Counted from the first letter of the stretch, positions 47,804 through 57,583 are shown. The stretch: 64,000 nt of DNA from JACCZX01 sp963710675 (GCA_963710675.1 CAVQBE010000017.1:310001-374000); one strand, 5' to 3'. Made by a program: numbers and translations. The notes: generated from the letters alone by a model not told the origin.

Positions 47804-48766
47804 GTGCAGATGCAGATGGTTCCCGACAACCTGATGGTGTTCACCGGCAACGCGAATCCGCGGCTGGCGAGCGCGGTCGCTCAGCATTTGAACATTCGGC
47901 TGGGTAAAGCGCAGGTCTCGCGCTTTTCCGATGGCGAAGTGATGGTCGAGTTGTTCGAAAACGTGCGCGGTAAAGACGTATTCGTTCTGCAGTCGACGTG
48001 TGTTCCAACCAACGACAACCTGATGGAGTTGCTGATCATGGCCGATGCGCTGAAACGCGCGTCAGCCGGGCGCATCACCGCGGCGATTCCGTATTTCGGC
48101 TACGCGCGGCAGGACCGGCGCCCGCGCAGCGCGCGCGTTGCGATCAGTGCGAAGGTGATCGCCAACATGCTGCAGGTGGTCGGCATCAATCGCGTGCTGG
48201 TGATGGACCTGCACGCCGACCAGATCCAGGGATTTTTCGACATTCCGGTCGACAACATTTATGCCGCGCCGATCTTGCTGGGCGATCTGTGGAAGCACAA
48301 CTTCGAGAACCTGGTTGTTGTGTCGCCGGACATTGGCGGCGTCGTGCGCGCACGCGCGATTGCGAAGACGGCAGAAGCCGATCTGGCGATCATCGACAAG
48401 CGACGTCCGCGAGCCAACGTCGCCGAGGTGATGAACATCATTGGCGAGGTCGAAGGACGCAACTGCGTCATCATGGATGATATGGTCGACACCGCCAATA
48501 CGCTTTGTCAGGCCGCCCAGGCGTTGCGCAACGCCGGCGCTCTGCGGGTAATGGCTTACGCAACACATCCTGTGCTGTCGGGTAAGGCGGTTGAGAGGAT
48601 TTCGAACTCGGTTCTCGACGAGCTGGTCGTCACCGACACGATTCCGCTGACGGCGGAAGCGCTGGCATGTTCGAAGATCCGGCAGTTGTCGTGCGCGGCA
48701 CTGCTGGGTGAAACGATTTCGCGTATTGCGCGCGAAGACTCGGTGAGCAGCTTGTTCATCGAGTAA
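47804..48766 (+). CDS. prs: Ribose-phosphate pyrophosphokinase
   Basis: Prs makes PRPP from ribose 5-phosphate and ATP for nucleotide, histidine and tryptophan synthesis. Motifs include LMVFTGNANPRLASAVAQHL, RQDRRPRSARVAISAKVIAN, the catalytic loop DLHADQIQGFFDIPVDN, VVVSPDIGGVVRARAIAKT and the PRPP-binding VIMDDMVDTANTLCQAA. An AAAGG site best fits the GTG at 47804; in-frame ATGs at 47810 and 47816 are alternatives. The family N-terminus would favour the last of these. Confidence 0.96.
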   Translation: MQMQMVPDNLMVFTGNANPRLASAVAQHLNIRLGKAQVSRFSDGEVMVELFENVRGKDVFVLQSTCVPTNDNLMELLIMADALKRASAGRITAAIPYFGYARQDRRPRSARVAISAKVIANMLQVVGINRVLVMDLHADQIQGFFDIPVDNIYAAPILLGDLWKHNFENLVVVSPDIGGVVRARAIAKTAEADLAIIDKRRPRANVAEVMNIIGEVEGRNCVIMDDMVDTANTLCQAAQALRNAGALRVMAYATHPVLSGKAVERISNSVLDELVVTDTIPLTAEALACSKIRQLSCAALLGETISRIAREDSVSSLFIE

Positions 48767-48818
48767 TTGCAACTGCGGTGATGACTGGTCGCGGTCTACT
48801 GCATAACTGGGAGTTCAA

Positions 48819-49535
48819 ATGAAAGTAGTAGCAAGTAAACGAGAAGCGCAGGGAACGGGTGCGAGCCGCCGTCTGCGCCACGCTGGCAAAGTGCCGGGCG
48901 TGCTGTACGGCGGCAAAGGGGATGCACAGGCGATTGAAGTGGACCATAACCCCTTGTTCCATGCGCTGCGCAAGGAAAAATTCCACGCGTCGATTCTGGA
49001 CATGGAGCTTGACGGTGCGAGCGAGCGGGTGTTGTTGCGCGCCTTCCAGATGCATCCCTACAAGGCACAGGTGCTGCACATCGATTTTCAGCGCGTTTCG
49101 GAAGATCAAAAGCTGCACATGCGCGTTCCACTGCACTTCTCCGGTCAGGAAAGCTCATCTGCGGCGAAGACTGACGGAGTTTTGATCAGCCACGTGATGT
49201 CCGAAGTGGCAATTGCCTGCTTGCCGAAGGATCTGCCCGAGTACATCGCAGTCGATTTATCCGAGTTGACGGTCACCGACACTGTGCGCGTACGCGACCT
49301 AAAGATGCCGGCGGGCGTCGTACCCGTACTGAAAGGCAAGGAAAATCCAGTCGTGGTTGCGGTGACCGTGCGCGGTGAGGAAGTTGCGGAAGAAGTGGTG
49401 GAACCAACGGCGGCGGCAGCAGTTGAAGTTCCCGCTACGGCACAGAAGGCACCGACAGCCGAAGAAGCTGCGGCAGCAGGCAAGAGCGACAAAGGCGGCA
49501 AGGGTGGCAAGGGAGACAAAGAGAAGAAGAAATAG
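48819..49535 (+). CDS. rplY: 50S ribosomal protein L25/Ctc
   Basis: The N-terminal 5S-rRNA-binding L25 domain (about residues 1-95: KREAQGTGASRRLRHAGKVP, GVLYGGKGDA) is followed by the TL5/Ctc C-terminal beta domain (to about 185). A low-complexity Ala/Glu/Lys/Gly tail ends in KGDKEKKK. At 238 residues it is the long, CTC-type form. It is followed by a strong terminator and then pth, as is usual. Confidence 0.96.
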   Translation: MKVVASKREAQGTGASRRLRHAGKVPGVLYGGKGDAQAIEVDHNPLFHALRKEKFHASILDMELDGASERVLLRAFQMHPYKAQVLHIDFQRVSEDQKLHMRVPLHFSGQESSSAAKTDGVLISHVMSEVAIACLPKDLPEYIAVDLSELTVTDTVRVRDLKMPAGVVPVLKGKENPVVVAVTVRGEEVAEEVVEPTAAAAVEVPATAQKAPTAEEAAAAGKSDKGGKGGKGDKEKKK

Positions 49536-49586
49536 AGAAAAAATAAAACGCCAAAGCGAGCAAGAAAAAGCGCTGCGGCACAATCC

Positions 49587-49619
49587 AGCCCGCCGCCGAT
49601 TATCGGTTGCGGGCTTTTT
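49587..49619 (+). terminator. Rho-independent terminator between rplY and pth
   Basis: AGCCCGC (49587-49593) pairs with GCGGGCT (49609-49615), with an inner CCGAT/ATCGG arm extending the stem, and the T run 49615-49619 follows. It lies just upstream of the pth ATG. Confidence 0.85.
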
Positions 49620-49624
49620 CGTTT

Positions 49625-50218
49625 ATGGAACACAGCAATAACATTCGATTGATTGTCGGGCTAGGCAACACTGGGGCCGAATACGAAGGCACGCGGCACA
49701 ACGCGGGCTTCTGGTACGTCGACGCTGTCGCACGCCAAACCGGTGCACGCTTTTCCAGTGAGCGCAAATTTCACGGCGACGTCGCGCGCGCCCGCGTCGG
49801 GGGAAGCGAGCTATGGCTGCTGAAACCCAACACCTACGTCAACCGCTCGGGACAAGCCGTCGTTGCTTTGGCGCTTTACTACAAAGTTCTACCGACGCAA
49901 ATTCTCGTGGCGCACGACGAGCTCGACCTGGCGCCCGGAGTGATCAAACTGAAACTGGGCGGCGGCACTGCGGGTCACAACGGACTGAAGGACACACAGG
50001 CCCGGCTATCAACACCGGAATTCTGGCGCCTACGCATCGGCATCGGACATCCTCGCACGTTGCAACTCGAGCAGGACGTCGGCGACTTCGTGCTGCACCC
50101 TCCACGAAAAGATGAACAGCCAGCGATCGATCAAGCACTTGAGCGCGCCGAGGGAATTGTTGATTTATTGGTAGACGGCAAGTTCGAGGCAGCAATGTTG
50201 CGGCTGCATACGCGTTAG
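49625..50218 (+). CDS. pth: Peptidyl-tRNA hydrolase
   Basis: Pth releases peptides from prematurely dropped peptidyl-tRNA. Family motifs are LIVGLGNTGAEYEGTRHNAG with the catalytic His, PNTYVNRSGQAV, LVAHDELDLAPGVIKLKLGG and GGTAGHNGLKD. The frame opens at 49607 inside the preceding terminator, so the ATG at 49625 is chosen, giving 197 residues. ychF follows after an inserted GNAT gene on the other strand. Confidence 0.96.
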   Translation: MEHSNNIRLIVGLGNTGAEYEGTRHNAGFWYVDAVARQTGARFSSERKFHGDVARARVGGSELWLLKPNTYVNRSGQAVVALALYYKVLPTQILVAHDELDLAPGVIKLKLGGGTAGHNGLKDTQARLSTPEFWRLRIGIGHPRTLQLEQDVGDFVLHPPRKDEQPAIDQALERAEGIVDLLVDGKFEAAMLRLHTR

Positions 50219-50302
50219 TTAGCTGTATTTCTCTCGAGCGGAACTGCAATTAGATACTCAGCAGGCCGATGAAGTCGTCCGCCTTGAAGCCACGCGCGCG
50301 CG

Positions 50303-50752
50303 TTAGAGATCGAGCGCCATCACCTTCTCGCCGTCCTCCTCTGCGCCGGTATAGCTGAAGCCGAGCGAGCTATAGAAACGGCCGAGCGCATCTGCCTTGC
50401 TCATGTGCGAAACGAGCAATTTCTTCGCGCCCGGTCTCGTACGCACGTGGTCGATCAGCAGCTTGACGGCCGCGTATCCCCGACCCTTTGCCCTGATGCG
50501 CCTTGTCGATCATTAGTCGCCAGAGAAAAAAATCGGGCTCCTCGGGCTCTCGGCAAGCGTCGGGTCGTACAACATCAAAAACCCGACCAGTACATCTTCG
50601 TCGTAGATCGCGCGGAACCACGACTCGTCATAAAACGACGCCTCAGCGATTGACACGGCATTGGGCGCTACCTGCGTGCCGCCGTCGCCCGCGTCCAGCT
50701 TGCATACCGCCCGCAATGTCTGGCGCGTGACTTCCTTAAGGGTGACGTTCAT
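50303..50752 (-). CDS. GNAT-family N-acetyltransferase, frameshifted
   Basis: Three frames join into a GNAT protein of about 150 residues. The first is MNVTLKEVTRQTLRAVCKLD to YDESWFRAIYDEDVLVGFLM. The second is PDFFLWRLMIDKAHQGKGSG, with the acetyl-CoA loop Q/RxxGxG. The third is AAVKLLIDHVRTRPGAKKLL to GEKVMALDL, ending at 50303. Indels fall near 50525 and 50485. The pattern resembles spermidine/diamine-type acetyltransferases, but the substrate is unproven. It is inserted between pth and ychF in the opposite direction. Confidence 0.8.
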
Positions 50753-50793
50753 CGGCTTGCGATAATCGCACTTTCCCTACTTAAAAGTCACTG

Positions 50794-51900
50794 ATGGCAG
50801 TCAAATGCGGCATCGTCGGGCTCCCCAACGTCGGCAAGTCAACGCTCTTCAACGCGCTGACGAAGGCCGGTATCGCCGCCGAGAATTATCCGTTCTGCAC
50901 GATCGAGCCGAATGTGGGCATCGTTGAGGTGCCTGATCCGCGCTTACCCGCGCTCGCTGCGATTGCGAAACCCGATAAGTTAATTCCGGCTGCAGTCGAA
51001 TTCGTCGATATTGCCGGACTGGTGGCAGGAGCAAGCAAAGGCGAGGGACTCGGTAATCAGTTCCTTGCCAACATCCGAGAGTGTGATGCGATCGCGCACA
51101 TTGTTCGGTGCTTCGAAGATCCGAACGTGGTGCATGTGGCGGGGCGGATCGACCCAATATCTGATATTGAAGTGATCAATACGGAGCTTGCGCTAGCGGA
51201 CCTTGCAACCGCCGACAAGCACCTCGCCAAGTACAGCAAAATCGCGAAGTCGGCGGGCCAGAGCCCTGAGGTGAAGGAAGCCAAGCGATTGGTCGAGGTT
51301 CTGGAGAAGATTCTTCCGGCACTCAACCAGGCGCAACCGGTTCGCAGCATCGATCTCTCCGCGGAGGAGCGCGCGACGATCCGTCCATTGTTTCTGCTGA
51401 CCGCAAAACCGACGATGTATGTTGCGAACGTCGAGGAGCACGGGTTCGAAGACAATCCACTGCTCGATCAGGTGCGGGCGCACGCAGCGAAGGAAAGCGC
51501 GCCGGTCGTGGCCGTTTGCGCGAAGATCGAAGCCGAGATCGCAGATCTCTCGGAAGACGACATGTCGATTTTTCTCGCCGACATGGGGATGAGCGAGCCC
51601 GGACTGAATCGGGTGATCCGCGCCGGCTACGCGCTGCTTGGCCTGTTGACTTACTTCACCGCCGGACCGAAGGAAGTGCGCGCATGGACGATAACCGCCG
51701 GCTCGACGGCGCCGCAAGCCGCCGGCGTGATTCACACCGACTTCGAGAAGGGCTTCATTCGTGCGGAAACGATTACCTTCGATGACTATGTAAAGTGCAA
51801 AGGTGAAAGTGGCGCGAAGGATGCAGGCAAGATGCGATTGGAAGGCAAGGACTACGTCGTGCGCGACGGTGACGTGATGCACTTCCGTTTCAACGTATAA
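50794..51900 (+). CDS. ychF: Redox-regulated ATPase YchF
   Basis: This 368-residue Obg-like P-loop NTPase prefers ATP in this family. G1 is GIVGLPNVGKSTLFNALTKA, G3 is FVDIAGLVAGASKGEGLGNQ, and the C-terminal TGS-like domain ends DYVVRDGDVMHFRFNV. YchF acts on ribosomes and in oxidative stress responses. It is part of the conserved prs-rplY-pth-ychF run; the MOSC gene follows after 12 bases. Confidence 0.96.
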   Translation: MAVKCGIVGLPNVGKSTLFNALTKAGIAAENYPFCTIEPNVGIVEVPDPRLPALAAIAKPDKLIPAAVEFVDIAGLVAGASKGEGLGNQFLANIRECDAIAHIVRCFEDPNVVHVAGRIDPISDIEVINTELALADLATADKHLAKYSKIAKSAGQSPEVKEAKRLVEVLEKILPALNQAQPVRSIDLSAEERATIRPLFLLTAKPTMYVANVEEHGFEDNPLLDQVRAHAAKESAPVVAVCAKIEAEIADLSEDDMSIFLADMGMSEPGLNRVIRAGYALLGLLTYFTAGPKEVRAWTITAGSTAPQAAGVIHTDFEKGFIRAETITFDDYVKCKGESGAKDAGKMRLEGKDYVVRDGDVMHFRFNV

Positions 51901-51912
51901 GCGGAGCCCATC

Positions 51913-52755
51913 GTGACGGCTCGTATCGGCGCGCTATGGTTGTATCCGATCAAGGGATGCCGAGGATTCAGCGTGCCCTCTGCGACACTCGCATCGACCG
52001 GGCTCGAAGTTGACGGCATCGGCGATCGCGAGTGGGTCGTCGTCGACGCTAAAGGCGAATTTCTCAGCCAGCGTGAACTGCCGAAGATGGCGCAGATCGA
52101 AACTCGCCTGACCGGCGTGTCGCTGCGGCTGAAAGCGCCCGGCATGCTTCAGCTCGACGTACCTTTCGAATCCGAAGGCGACGTCGTCAAGGTGCGGGTC
52201 TGGAACGATGAAGTCGCGGCAGTGACGCAGGGAGATATTGCCGACGCATGGTTTTCGCAGTTTCTTGGACTGCCGTGCCGGTTGGTGCGCTTTGATCCCG
52301 AGGCCTCGCGGATTTCGAACCCAAAGTACACGGGCGAGCTAACCGCGCCGTATAAATTTGCCGATGCATTCGCACTGCTGGTGTGCTCCACCGCATCGCT
52401 TTCGGAACTGAACACCCGCCTAACGGCGAAGGGACACTCCGCGATAACGATCCAGCGCTTCCGTCCGAACATCGTGCTCGATGGCGTGGACGCCTTTGAA
52501 GAAGACTACGCCGAGCACTTCACGATCGGGCACGCAAAGCTTCGGGTGGTCAAACCGTGCGTGCGATGCACGGTGCCCAACGTCGATCCAACAACCGGCG
52601 AAGCGGGGTTCGAGCCGGGAGATACGCTGGCCATTTATCGCAACGATGCTCGTGCAGGCGGCGTGACATTTGGCGCAAATGCGGTCGTCGAATCGGGCGC
52701 CGGAGCCCGACTGGCGGCGGGCGACGCCGTCGAGATGGATCTGCGGTTTAGCTAA
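51913..52755 (+). CDS. MOSC-domain protein with N-terminal beta-barrel
   Basis: This 280-residue protein has the MOSC N-terminal beta-barrel (IGALWLYPIKGCRGFSVPSA, GDREWVVVDAKGEF) and a C-terminal MOSC domain with the conserved cysteine in VVKPCVRCTVPNVDPTTGE. Such proteins bind the molybdenum cofactor and reduce N-hydroxylated compounds (YcbX-like) or transfer sulphur. It starts with GTG. Its end overlaps the convergent DUF418 gene by 8 bases. Confidence 0.9.
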   Translation: MTARIGALWLYPIKGCRGFSVPSATLASTGLEVDGIGDREWVVVDAKGEFLSQRELPKMAQIETRLTGVSLRLKAPGMLQLDVPFESEGDVVKVRVWNDEVAAVTQGDIADAWFSQFLGLPCRLVRFDPEASRISNPKYTGELTAPYKFADAFALLVCSTASLSELNTRLTAKGHSAITIQRFRPNIVLDGVDAFEEDYAEHFTIGHAKLRVVKPCVRCTVPNVDPTTGEAGFEPGDTLAIYRNDARAGGVTFGANAVVESGAGARLAAGDAVEMDLRFS

Positions 52756-53920
52756 GGCGGCTGGACAAGCCGCGATACGTCCATGCGCGCCAAAGTGCTT
52801 CGAGCGGTCCCTGCCTCATCTTCATCGGACCCAGCCACAGTGTGCTGAGCAGGATTTGACCCACGACTATCAACATTGCCACCGCAGCGGTTTGCCAGTA
52901 GCTAAGCCGCGGACCTAGCGCTAACCCCCAACCCGAGAGAAGCGCGCCCATGGCGATCGACTGCAGCAAATAGTTCGTTAGCGGCATGCGCCCGGCCGGC
53001 GCAAGGAAAGCAACGACGCCGGAGGGCGCCCTTCTTAAAAACACCGACGCGTAAAAGAAGGAGAGCGCAACGCTCAACAACATGGGTACCGTCGCCGCCT
53101 GCGGTGTTGCCGCCAGACCGTACGCTTCGATATCCGCGAGCAACCAGTACCCATAGAGCAAGGCAGCCGGCAGGCCGACCAGCAAGCCCAGCGTAGAGGC
53201 TGTTCGCCAGACGCGCGCCTCCCGCTGTTGTAACCATCCCGCGCGCTGCGCCAGCATGCCGGTGAGCATCAACGCAACGGTAAGGGGCAATCCGAGAAAA
53301 TTGCCGACGATCAGATCACGGAACTCGTCGATTCGCACCGGCAATTGTTCAAGATAACTGCCGTAGCTGAAGATCTCAATGTTGCTTTTTATTTCGGCCA
53401 CATACTCAGGTGGGAGCGTGGTTGCGGGTGCGATCAGCACGAACGTCACTGCAACAAAGACAGCCATGCCGATCCACCAGTTTCGCGCGGCACGCCCAAT
53501 TCCGGCGACGTCGCGATCAACGTACAGCAGCAGGACAAGCCCCGCCACTGCATACATCTGCGTAATGTCGCCGAAGTAGAAAAACACTCCATGCAAAATG
53601 CCGAACACAAATAGGAAAAGCATCCGCCGCCTATAGATCTTTCGCGGCTCCGGCGTCATCGTTTTGAGTTTTTCGTACAGCAAAGAGAAGCCTGCGCCGA
53701 AAAGCATCCCGAACAGCGGCATGAACTTGAGGTTGACGAACGCGGCCGTCGTAAAAAGCACGACGCGATCCAGCCAACCTGCGTCGTCCGCCAGGTACCC
53801 GATTGGATTCGTCGCGCCGTACAGGAACGACTGGATATTGACCAGCAAGATGCCAAATAGCGCAAAGCCACGAAGCGCGTCGATGCGCTCGTCGCGCACC
53901 GTTGCGGTTGGGCTAGCCAT
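52748..53920 (-). CDS. DUF418-domain membrane protein
   Basis: This polytopic protein of about 390 residues starts MASPTATVRDERIDALRGFA, followed by LFGILLVNIQSF. It has about ten membrane segments and a C-terminal DUF418 region (PLTNYLLQSIAMGALLSGWG). The family is predicted to be transporters or acyltransferase-like membrane proteins of unknown function. The frame extends upstream to 54007, but the ATG at 53920 (or 53923) fits the family and overlaps the end of coaD by about 8 bases, which suggests translational coupling. Confidence 0.85.
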   Translation of the reverse strand: MASPTATVRDERIDALRGFALFGILLVNIQSFLYGATNPIGYLADDAGWLDRVVLFTTAAFVNLKFMPLFGMLFGAGFSLLYEKLKTMTPEPRKIYRRRMLFLFVFGILHGVFFYFGDITQMYAVAGLVLLLYVDRDVAGIGRAARNWWIGMAVFVAVTFVLIAPATTLPPEYVAEIKSNIEIFSYGSYLEQLPVRIDEFRDLIVGNFLGLPLTVALMLTGMLAQRAGWLQQREARVWRTASTLGLLVGLPAALLYGYWLLADIEAYGLAATPQAATVPMLLSVALSFFYASVFLRRAPSGVVAFLAPAGRMPLTNYLLQSIAMGALLSGWGLALGPRLSYWQTAAVAMLIVVGQILLSTLWLGPMKMRQGPLEALWRAWTYRGLSSRLS

Positions 53921-54419
53921 CATCGGGCGGCGAAGCCCCCATCTGGGCCATCTTGGCTTTAAGCCATCGCTCCACGGATGGAAATACGAACTTACTGACA
54001 TCCCCACCCATCAATGCGATTTCCCGCACGATGCTGCCGGAGATGAACTGATACTGATCGGACGGTGTGAGAAACATCGTCTCGACATCAGGCAACAAAT
54101 AGCGGTTCATGCCAGCCATCTGAAACTCGTACTCGAAGTCAGATACGGCACGCAAGCCGCGCACGATAACGCGTGCGTTCTGCTCGCGCACGAAGTCTTT
54201 CAGCAGTCCGCGAAACCCACTCACTTCGACATTCGGATAATGCGACAACACTTCGCGTGCGATCGCGATGCGTTCGTTCAGATCAAAAAAAGGCTTTTTT
54301 GCCCGGCTGTCGGCAACTCCGACCACCAGTTTCGTAAAGAGCCCGGCCGCGCGTCGCACCAGGTCTTCATGGCCGCGCGTCAGCGGATCAAACGTTCCCG
54401 GATACACCGCGATCACCAT
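53913..54419 (-). CDS. coaD: Phosphopantetheine adenylyltransferase
   Basis: CoaD adenylates 4'-phosphopantetheine in coenzyme A synthesis. The nucleotidyltransferase signature is YPGTFDPLTRGHEDLVRRA, and the second motif is FISGSIVREIALMGGDVSKF. Two ATGs are adjacent (54422 and 54419); the second gives the usual MVIAVYPGTFDP start and 168 residues. rsmD lies upstream on the same strand, the usual pairing. Confidence 0.96.
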   Translation of the reverse strand: MVIAVYPGTFDPLTRGHEDLVRRAAGLFTKLVVGVADSRAKKPFFDLNERIAIAREVLSHYPNVEVSGFRGLLKDFVREQNARVIVRGLRAVSDFEYEFQMAGMNRYLLPDVETMFLTPSDQYQFISGSIVREIALMGGDVSKFVFPSVERWLKAKMAQMGASPPDDG

Positions 54420-54464
54420 CATGGTCTCCCGCTGACTGTTGTTCGATTCAAACTGGGCCGGCGA

Positions 54465-55157
54465 TTATGCAGAATAAGGAAGAAGCAAATAGCAGTGCAC
54501 GCGGCCCGCCCGGGCCGTTCGGGCAATTTGGAGGCGATGGCGTTGCAATAGTGTTGGCTCAAGCGCCACGCCGCTTTCGGCATAGATCAGCCCATCGGGC
54601 GCGATGAGTCGCACGGCTGCCGCCAAGGCGGGCGTAAGCAGGGGTGAGTCAAACGGCGGATCGATAAAGATAATTTCGAACGACGCTTCCGGCCAGCGCC
54701 CCGCAGCCGCGAGGGCGTCGCCGGGCACGATTTCCACCTGATCGGCAGCCAACTTGCGCTTCGTTTGCGACAGTAGATCCACAAGCCGCCGGTTGTTTTC
54801 GATCAATGTGACGTGCCGAGCGCCGCGCGAGGCCAACTCGAATCCCAGCGCACCCGTGCCGGCAAAAAGATCCAACCCGCGGACGTTGTCGAGCGCTGGA
54901 ATAAGGTGTTCGATCCAGTTGAACAGCGTTTCGCGAACACGATCAGGCGTTGGTCGCAAGCCCGGCGAGTCGGCGACGGAAAGTGGCGTTCGCTTCCACT
55001 GGCCGCCGATGATTCGGACGCGGTTCGGCGCGTGTGATGCCGGGTTCGTAACGCGTCGCTTTGTTACACTGCCTCTCGACGGTCGCCCAAGCGTTTCGCG
55101 TAATTTCCGGGCTGCCTTCTCGCCTTTCGATCCGCTTTCCGACCGTCCTTTAGCCAT
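54465..55157 (-). CDS. rsmD: 16S rRNA (guanine(966)-N(2))-methyltransferase RsmD
   Basis: This 230-residue methyltransferase has the RsmD opening VRIIGGQWKRTPLSVADSPG, LRPTPDRVRETLFNWI, motif I LDLFAGTGALGFELASRGA and the catalytic DPPF in IIFIDPPFDSPLL. The basic, lysine-rich N-terminal 35 residues are an extension beyond the usual start. It is divergent from ftsY with only 6 bases between the two start codons. Confidence 0.94.
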   Translation of the reverse strand: MAKGRSESGSKGEKAARKLRETLGRPSRGSVTKRRVTNPASHAPNRVRIIGGQWKRTPLSVADSPGLRPTPDRVRETLFNWIEHLIPALDNVRGLDLFAGTGALGFELASRGARHVTLIENNRRLVDLLSQTKRKLAADQVEIVPGDALAAAGRWPEASFEIIFIDPPFDSPLLTPALAAAVRLIAPDGLIYAESGVALEPTLLQRHRLQIARTARAGRVHCYLLLPYSA

Positions 55158-55163
55158 CGCTCG

Positions 55164-56108
55164 ATGATAAGTCCCGGGTCTTCCGGAGGTTCGAAGAGCG
55201 GCTGGCTGTCTCGGCTGAAGAGCGGCCTATCCAAGACGCGCGTCAATATTGTCGGACTCTTTTCCGGCGGCGTCGTCGACGAAGAATTTCTGGAGCAACT
55301 CGAGCTGGCGCTGATCGGCGCTGACACGGGCGTCACGACCGCCGAGCATTTGATCGAAGCTCTAAGGAGTCGCATCAAGCTTCACGGACTGCTGACGCAA
55401 GACGAAGTGAGGCACGCACTGAGCGATGAGATCACTCTGCTGCTGGCCCCCGCCGAAGGCACCATCGATTTTTCGAAAGGTCGCCCGCTGGTGATGATGG
55501 TGGCTGGAGTCAATGGCGCAGGCAAGACCACATCCATCGGCAAGCTTGCAAAATGGCTTGCGAGTCAACAAAAGTCCGTGCTTCTCGCGGCCGGCGACAC
55601 ATTTCGAGCGGCGGCGCGCGAGCAACTCGCTATCTGGGGCGAACGAAACAACGTCGAAGTGATCGCGCAGCGCGGCGGTGATCCGGCAGCGGTGGTTTTC
55701 GACGCTGTGTCCGCCGCCAAAGCCCGCGGAGTCGACGTCTTGATTGCCGACACAGCGGGGCGTTTGCCTACGCAACAGCACCTGATGGAAGAATTGAAAA
55801 GGATCAAGCGCGCGCAGGACAAAGCGATGCCAGGCGCACCGCATCAGGTGATCCTGATCATCGACGGTACCAACGGGCAGAATGCGCTTACACAAGTGCA
55901 GGCGTTCGACGAGGCGGTTGGACTGACAGGACTGATCATCACCAAGCTCGACGGCAGTGCCAAGGGCGGTGTGCTGGCCGCGATAGTCGAGGATAGACGC
56001 ACGCAGGGGCGTCCACTGCCGATTCTGTTCATCGGTGTCGGCGAGGCAATCGAGGATCTGCAGCCGTTCATTGCCCGCGATTTCGCAAACGCGCTGATAG
56101 GAGCCTGA
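55164..56108 (+). CDS. ftsY: Signal recognition particle receptor FtsY
   Basis: FtsY is the SRP receptor GTPase that delivers ribosomes to the translocon. N domain: SRLKSGLSKTRVNIVGLFSG. G domain: G1 GVNGAGKTTSIGKLA, DTFRAAAREQL, G3 DTAGRLPTQQHLMEEL, G4 TKLDGSAKGG. At 314 residues it lacks the long acidic A domain of the E. coli protein. Its stop overlaps the ppx ATG (TGATG). Confidence 0.96.
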   Translation: MISPGSSGGSKSGWLSRLKSGLSKTRVNIVGLFSGGVVDEEFLEQLELALIGADTGVTTAEHLIEALRSRIKLHGLLTQDEVRHALSDEITLLLAPAEGTIDFSKGRPLVMMVAGVNGAGKTTSIGKLAKWLASQQKSVLLAAGDTFRAAAREQLAIWGERNNVEVIAQRGGDPAAVVFDAVSAAKARGVDVLIADTAGRLPTQQHLMEELKRIKRAQDKAMPGAPHQVILIIDGTNGQNALTQVQAFDEAVGLTGLIITKLDGSAKGGVLAAIVEDRRTQGRPLPILFIGVGEAIEDLQPFIARDFANALIGA

Positions 56109-57569
56109 TGCAGCTCGCTGCCGTCGATCTTGGCTCGAATAGTTTTCGGCTCGAGATCGGCAAAGTCGAAGGTGCCCATATCGCTCGTCACGGTTACTGG
56201 AAAGAAACGGTACGGCTGGCCGCCGGACTCGACGACAGCAACAAGCTCAGCAAAAAGTCGATCGATATCGCTGTAGAAACACTGGCTCGAATGAACGAGC
56301 GTCTGCGTGGCATGAAAAGCGAGCACGTCCGCGCAGTCGGCACGCAATCGCTGCGGCAGGCGCGCAATCTGAATGAGTTTCTGCTGGAAGCGCAGCACGC
56401 GCTGGGCTTTCCGATCGAGGTCATTTCGGGCCGCGAAGAGGCGCGGCTGGTATTCGAGGGCTGCATGCACACGCTTCCACCTTCGAACGCCCGCCGGCTC
56501 GTCGTCGATATTGGCGGCGCGTCAACTGAAGTCATCGTGGGTAAAGGCTTCGAAGCAGAGAACGCAGAGTCATTTAAAGTCGGATGCGTCAATACTTCGC
56601 TTCGTTTTTTCAAGGACGGGCGCATCGACCGATCGAGCTTGAAAAAAGCGCAGGTTGCGGCTGCCGCCGAACTCGAAGAAGCCGTGTCCGTGTTTTCGCG
56701 CGGGCACTGGGATGAGGCGTTCGGATCAAGCGGAACAATAGGCGCGGTGTCCGACATCCTGCGAACGCAAGGCTGGACCGACGGCGCGATCACGCCGCAG
56801 GGCCTGCTGACGCTGCGATACGCGCTGCTCGATGCAGGCGAGATCAAGCGCATTCGACTGGCCGGCATGAAGCCTGATCGCCAGGAAGTGCTTGCCGGCG
56901 GTGTGGCGGTGCTGTCGGCAGTGTTCGAGTCGCTCGATATCGAAGAGATGCGCCCGGCACGCGGAGCGTTGCGCGTCGGTGTGCTGTACGACCTGCTCGG
57001 ACGGCGTGAGCGAAAGGACTTGCGCGACTCGAGCGTGGTGCGCATGCAAGCGCGCTTCAGCGTCGATCGTCCACAGGCGCAGCGAGTCGCCACACTCGCC
57101 GCACAATTTTATCCCCGCTCTCAATGCAGCGGCGAGCGATGAGATGGCGCACCGATTGCGCTGGGCCGCGTTACTGCATGAAGTGGGGTTTGCGATTTCG
57201 CACAACGACTATCACAAGCACGCGGCGTATCTGATTCGCCACAGCGACATCGCGGGATTCTCGACGTCAGATCAGGAGAAGGTTGCCACACTGGTTCTCG
57301 CGCAGCGTGGCAACTTGAAGAAAGTGCAGTCTGCGCTGGAAGACAACGAAATCGCAGCGGCTATCTTGTCGTTGCGATTGGCTGTGATTCTCGCGCATGC
57401 ACGACGCGCGGTCGAGCTACCGACCTGGTCCTTGAAGTTCGCAAAGACAATCGAGATCAGTCTGGCGAGCGACTGGCTGACAAAACATCCGCTGACTCAA
57501 TATTTACTGGAAGAGGAAGCCGCGCACTGGGAACGCGTTGGCGTTCGGTTGGACCTGCGCCCGGTTTAG
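56108..57569 (+). CDS. ppx: Exopolyphosphatase/GppA family protein, one frameshift
   Basis: Ppx/GppA enzymes degrade polyphosphate from the end or hydrolyse pppGpp. The ASKHA ATPase-fold motifs are clear: LAAVDLGSNSFRLEIGKVEG, VISGREEARLVFEG and VVDIGGASTEVIVGKG. The frame breaks near 57105 at TATCCCCGCT. Removing one C restores FYPALNAAASDEMAHRLRWA and the HD-like C-terminal domain to 57569. A canonical length near 486 residues results. It is convergent with sixA-ppk; polyphosphate hydrolysis is the likely activity. Confidence 0.9.
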
Positions 57570-57583
57570 TGCACTAGGTTCAA

